DNA of 64,000 bases from Paenibacillus sp. BIHB 4019 (lineage in GTDB: Bacteria > Bacillota > Bacilli > Paenibacillales > Paenibacillaceae), in the NCBI RefSeq assembly GCF_002741035.1, contig NZ_CP016808.1, positions 6,806,501-6,870,500 on the forward strand, given 5' to 3'. Numbering within the stretch: position 1 is the stretch's first letter; every line of letters starts with the position of its first letter. Positions 60,759 to 64,000 of the stretch are shown piece after piece. The notes below the pieces were generated by a model, which searched no databases, had not been told where the DNA came from, and worked only from the letters and a program-made list of their open reading frames with translations. The position numbers and the translations under genes were made by a program.

Positions 60759-62264
60759 TTATTTAGGATTAGCCGCTTTCCATGCATCAAGCTGGGTCTG
60801 CGCTTCCGCAATGACTTTATCCAGACCTGCTGCTTTAAACTTCTCAATCGCCTTTGGCAAATATTCATTCGGATCAACCGTACCCGTCATTAGCGCCGAC
60901 CAAAACTCGCCTTTAACGTTTTGGATCGATGCCAGCTCAGTCGTGACGCTCGTTGAGTCAAAGTTGAAGCCCAGCGTTGGAGCTACTTTGCCCGCTTCAT
61001 TAAATACTTTGTATTCATCCCATTTGTTCTCAGGATCGCCCGTATTGAGATACGTCAACGTTACATTGCCAAGCGAGAAGGTCGGCATATCATAGTTTTT
61101 CGACTCATCCAGGTTCTCCATCGCATTGTCAGCTGTTTTCTTATAATGCACGTTTTCAATGCCGGAATCGATCATATTGCGCAATACCGGATCGGTGTTC
61201 AGCAGGTTTAGAAATTCCATCGCTTTCTCTGGATGCTCCGAATTAGCCGAAATCGCCTGCATCGAGCCCATGACGGACCAGTTGAAAATCATCGATTCGC
61301 TCGCTGGCGTTGACACGACAGGGTAGCCATAGCTTGCGCTCCACAGATTATCGGCGAATGGCGTCGTCGCTGCGCGGTCAAGGAACCATTTGCCTGATTT
61401 TTGCGTATCATCCAGCCCATTGGTCGTTGCCGCCTCTGGCGAAACGTAGCCCTTCTTGTAATAGCTGTGCATCGTATCCAGCGCTGCTTTAAGCTCTGGC
61501 GTCTCCAGCACGTTTACGACTTTGTAGTCGCCTTTATCCAAGCTTACGACCATTGGCAAGTTGGAGATCAAATAATCGTAAGGCAGCACAGGCATATAAT
61601 CCTTCGTTATCGCGAATGGAGTAATGTCCGGCTCGCTGTCTTTAATCGTCTTCAGCAGCGGCTCTATGCTTTCCAGCGTATAGATGCCGTCCATGCTCAA
61701 ATTATATTTATCGAGCAAGGTTTTGTTAAAGCGCCACACTTCAAGCGCCGGCAGCTCTTTTTTCGCCGGAATGCCGTAGTTGTGGCCATCTACTTTAGAG
61801 CCTTCCAGGAAGGCCGGATCAAGCGTCTCCACAATTCCTTTGCCCTGCTCCTTCAGCAAATCGTCAATTTCATAAAAGGCTCCTTTACGGGCATTTTGTA
61901 CGTAATCGAAGGCCCATGAAGAAGTAAACATGATGTCCATAGGCGTTCCTGATGAGGTAGCAATTTGCATTTTTTGCGTGTAGTCGCCCCAATCAATTTG
62001 GGTCATTTTGATCGTTACGCCAATTTTCTCTGCCGTATATTTGCTGACTTCCTCCATGACGCGGTTTACATCCTTTTGCGGGGTACCGATTGTGTACCAG
62101 CTCAGCTCCACCGTTTCATCTTTGCCCGCATTGCCGCCGCTGCCGCTGCTCTCCGCGGTTTCACCTGTTTCTTTCGCACCGCCATTTGTGCTGCATGCCC
62201 CTAGCAGCAGCGAGAATGAAAGCAGCACCCCGAGCAGCAGCATCCAGCTTTTGTTTTGTTTCAT
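60759..62264 (-). CDS. Substrate-binding lipoprotein, LplA type
   Basis: The 501-residue protein has a lipoprotein signal (SWMLLLGVLLSFSLLLGACS; lipobox LGAC), a Gly/Ser linker, and a long solute-binding domain. Features include VELSWYTIGTPQKDVNRVME near the start and a C-terminal part with TLTYLNTGDPENKWDEY, seen in LplA/YtcQ proteins. ATG at 62262-62264 follows GGGAGGT. Such systems import complex oligosaccharides, for example rhamnogalacturonan fragments; the substrate here is not shown. Confidence 0.92.
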   Translation of the reverse strand: MKQNKSWMLLLGVLLSFSLLLGACSTNGGAKETGETAESSGSGGNAGKDETVELSWYTIGTPQKDVNRVMEEVSKYTAEKIGVTIKMTQIDWGDYTQKMQIATSSGTPMDIMFTSSWAFDYVQNARKGAFYEIDDLLKEQGKGIVETLDPAFLEGSKVDGHNYGIPAKKELPALEVWRFNKTLLDKYNLSMDGIYTLESIEPLLKTIKDSEPDITPFAITKDYMPVLPYDYLISNLPMVVSLDKGDYKVVNVLETPELKAALDTMHSYYKKGYVSPEAATTNGLDDTQKSGKWFLDRAATTPFADNLWSASYGYPVVSTPASESMIFNWSVMGSMQAISANSEHPEKAMEFLNLLNTDPVLRNMIDSGIENVHYKKTADNAMENLDESKNYDMPTFSLGNVTLTYLNTGDPENKWDEYKVFNEAGKVAPTLGFNFDSTSVTTELASIQNVKGEFWSALMTGTVDPNEYLPKAIEKFKAAGLDKVIAEAQTQLDAWKAANPK

Positions 62265-62331
62265 CAATCGTTACCTCCCTTATTTTGTAGCCCCTTTACT
62301 AACGCTTAACACTTACTTGTAGATTAACGGA

Positions 62332-62345
62332 TGTAAGCACTTTCA
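62332..62345 (-). promoter_or_regulatory. Candidate cre box for the Lpl-type operon
   Basis: TGAAAGTGCTTACA on the minus strand differs at one position from the CcpA consensus. It lies 68 bp upstream of the binding-protein ATG. Confidence 0.5.
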
Positions 62346-62469
62346 AATAGAGAAGAAACTAAACAAACGCTGTTCAAAATAAACATATACAAGGCCTTTC
62401 TTTATGTATTTGGCTGTGTTAAACCTTAATGTTGATATTGGATGATTACGAACAGATGAAGCGATTGGC

Positions 62470-62732
62470 GGTCATCTATCGGATTTCAACGTGCTTTGTA
62501 CGGATGCCTGGCGAGCAAAAACGCAAACAGCTATTACAGCCGATTGAAGAAATGGATGGACCACTTTAATGGAGTGGCAACCAAATATTTGCAACATTAT
62601 TTGGCTTGGTTCCGTTATTTAGACAGCAAGGAGTATGATAATACCTCATCGAATAAAAAAAATATGTTGGTTAAATCGTGCTTGTTTACGGTGACCGGCA
62701 CGAATGCCAAACTTCGGCTTTCTACTTACTAA
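62470..62732 (+). pseudogene. IS1595-family transposase remnant
   Basis: A short LCTDAWRA segment in one frame is followed in another by NSYYSRLKKWMDHFNGVATK and YLQHYLAWFRYLDSKEYDN, the end of an IS1595-type DDE transposase. The catalytic centre between them is deleted and the frame is broken. No terminal inverted repeats are evident. Confidence 0.75.
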
Positions 62733-62755
62733 TGTTTATTCGAAAGGATGTTTAG

Positions 62756-63076
62756 ATGAAGAAAATAATAATTTCATTCTTGATGTTACTTATTATTTGT
62801 TCGTGTAGTAGTCAGTTTGACAAAGAAACATGGTTAAAAGAACCAGAGAAAAGACAGGATATGGTAAGCAGTTTAACAAACAAGTTCAAACTTAAGGGTA
62901 TGACTGAGAATGAAATTATTGACTTGCTTGGAGAACCAGCGGAAAAGTTATCTGAACCATCACGACAATTCTTGTACTACATCGGGAGTGCAGGATTAGG
63001 GATAAAGGTTACTTTATTACAACTTCAATTGGATGAAAACGGAAAAGTGGAGAGTCATGACATCATATATAAATAG
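62756..63076 (+). CDS. Small lipoprotein with a BamE/SmpA-like domain
   Basis: The 106-residue protein has a lipoprotein signal (KKIIISFLMLLIICSCSS; lipobox IICSC). It also has the helix-turn pattern KGMTENEIIDLLGEPAEKL, as in BamE/SmpA-like domains of surface lipoproteins. AAAGGATG precedes ATG. Its base composition is more AT-rich than its neighbours. It follows the transposase remnant, so it may have been acquired. Confidence 0.75.
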   Translation: MKKIIISFLMLLIICSCSSQFDKETWLKEPEKRQDMVSSLTNKFKLKGMTENEIIDLLGEPAEKLSEPSRQFLYYIGSAGLGIKVTLLQLQLDENGKVESHDIIYK

Positions 63077-63091
63077 GAAAATGATTAGAAT

Positions 63092-64000
63092 TTAACATAG
63101 CCATGTATTTAAGTCATCGGGTTCGCTGCTTGCTTCAAATAACATGCTTTTATAATCCGCTGGCGTTACGCCAACATATTTTTTAAACTGTTTATGAAAA
63201 TAGCCGCTGTCCCAATAGCCAACGTTTCGGGAAATTTCATGGACCTTCAGCGCGGTTGTGCGGAGCAGCAGCTTGGACTGCTCGATCCGGTGTTTGTTGA
63301 CGTATTCCGTAAAGCTTTCCCCCGTTTCCTTCTGGAACAGCTTGCCTAAATAAACCGGATGAATATGGTATTTGTGCGCCAGCTGCTTGAGGGACAGATC
63401 AGTGGCAAAAAATTTCTCCACGTCATTCAGCACCAGCTTAACCGTGGGATTGGTCTTCTCTTTAATAAGCATCGTGGACATGCCACGGATCGTACTGGTC
63501 ATAATGGCAAGCAGCTCCTCCCATTCGGACGCTTTCGCCGCCTTGTTAAAGGAAGCATTCATATGCTCCGCAATAATGACATTAACCGTATTGGCTCCTC
63601 CCATCTCCTGATGCAGCCAGAGCAGCATCTGCATCACCAACATGCGAAGCCTGCTAGGCGTCGCTGCGCTAGATGCTTGAATCGCCTGGAAATCGCCTGT
63701 CAGCTCAGCGACAAGCGCCTCCGTATCCGCAGCGGAAACCTTCTTCCTGTAGCTGGCCCAGTTTAATTCTGCATCAGGGAGCAGCTCACCCCTTCTTGCC
63801 GCATAATCTTCATACAAAGCAATTTCTTCCTTATGCAGCAGCAAAAAATACTCCTGAGCCCGCAGCGCATGCTCATAGCTGAGCGCCTCCTGCGCTCCTC
63901 TAGCCTGCGGGGAGCCGATCGAAATCCGATAAGGACGCGCCTCCTCCCTCTGCCTTAGCTGCAAGGCAAATTGCATAGCTTTGGCCGTGCAATCCGCTTC
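63092..64000 (-). CDS. AraC-type regulator, YesN-like, partial (N-terminus outside window)
   Basis: At least 302 residues are present and the frame stays open to the edge. The C-terminus has two helix-turn-helix motifs (SLKQLAHKYHIHPVYLGKLF, and HEISRNVGYWDSGYFHKQFK). The upstream part has the long helical middle region of YesN-type response regulators, so a receiver domain is expected beyond the window. It probably regulates the Lpl-type operon. Confidence 0.88.
   Translation of the reverse strand, partial: EADCTAKAMQFALQLRQREEARPYRISIGSPQARGAQEALSYEHALRAQEYFLLLHKEEIALYEDYAARRGELLPDAELNWASYRKKVSAADTEALVAELTGDFQAIQASSAATPSRLRMLVMQMLLWLHQEMGGANTVNVIIAEHMNASFNKAAKASEWEELLAIMTSTIRGMSTMLIKEKTNPTVKLVLNDVEKFFATDLSLKQLAHKYHIHPVYLGKLFQKETGESFTEYVNKHRIEQSKLLLRTTALKVHEISRNVGYWDSGYFHKQFKKYVGVTPADYKSMLFEASSEPDDLNTWLC

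Overview
The window looks like a chromosomal segment of a Paenibacillus-type bacterium (Bacillota, Paenibacillaceae). The signs are Gram-positive lipoprotein signals, strong AGGAGG ribosome sites, a T-box leader before tyrS, CcpA-type cre boxes, Fnr boxes of the Bacillus type, several CUT1 sugar ABC transporters, and YesM/YesN-type two-component regulators beside glycoside hydrolases. The assignment rests on gene content, not on a database match.

Layout. 1-1.4 kb: fructose utilisation (partial fruK, DeoR regulator). 1.8-2.9 kb: an acetyltransferase and a coiled-coil protein flanked by matching hairpins. 3.1-9.4 kb: a beta-galactoside operon (binding protein, two permeases, GH2 beta-galactosidase) with a cre box. 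9.9-11.6 kb: TetR regulator divergent from an aldo/keto reductase. 11.8-17.8 kb: histidine kinase/response regulator pair, ArsR-type regulator and GH51 arabinofuranosidase. 18-20.7 kb: small sigma-like protein, SET protein, HPP membrane protein and a GntR regulator sharing operators with it. 20.7-27.4 kb: an anaerobic block (pflA, pflB, hemerythrin-type repair protein, nirD, nirB) with two Fnr boxes. 27.6-41.4 kb: sugar catabolism genes, a LacI regulator, a second CUT1 operon and a secreted DUF4832 glycosidase-like protein. Four identical palindromes (ATTTGCSGCAAAT) tie the LacI gene to the CUT1 operon and the secreted protein.

42.0-54.6 kb: a complete type I-C CRISPR-Cas locus on the minus strand. 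The order is cas3-cas5c-cas8c (with an internal start for cas11c)-cas7c-cas4-cas1-cas2-leader-array 1 (10 repeats). Array 2 (42 repeats) lies beyond cas3 and has its own matching leader. Between cas3 and array 2 is the most unusual part of the window. A degenerate mini-CRISPR unit (51044-51121, plus strand) carries a 21-nt guide. The guide matches 13 of 16 positions, next to a perfect TTC PAM, at the promoter of a convergent transcript that encodes a 35-residue cationic peptide. This is the architecture of a CRISPR-repressed toxin-antitoxin (CreTA-like) module, here with type I-C features.

54.7-64 kb: a radical SAM protein of the spore photoproduct lyase family, an AlkD-like protein, tyrS with a T-box leader and two copies of a palindromic repeat, a third CUT1 (Lpl-type) operon with its AraC-type regulator cut by the window edge, a decayed IS1595-type transposase and a small lipoprotein.
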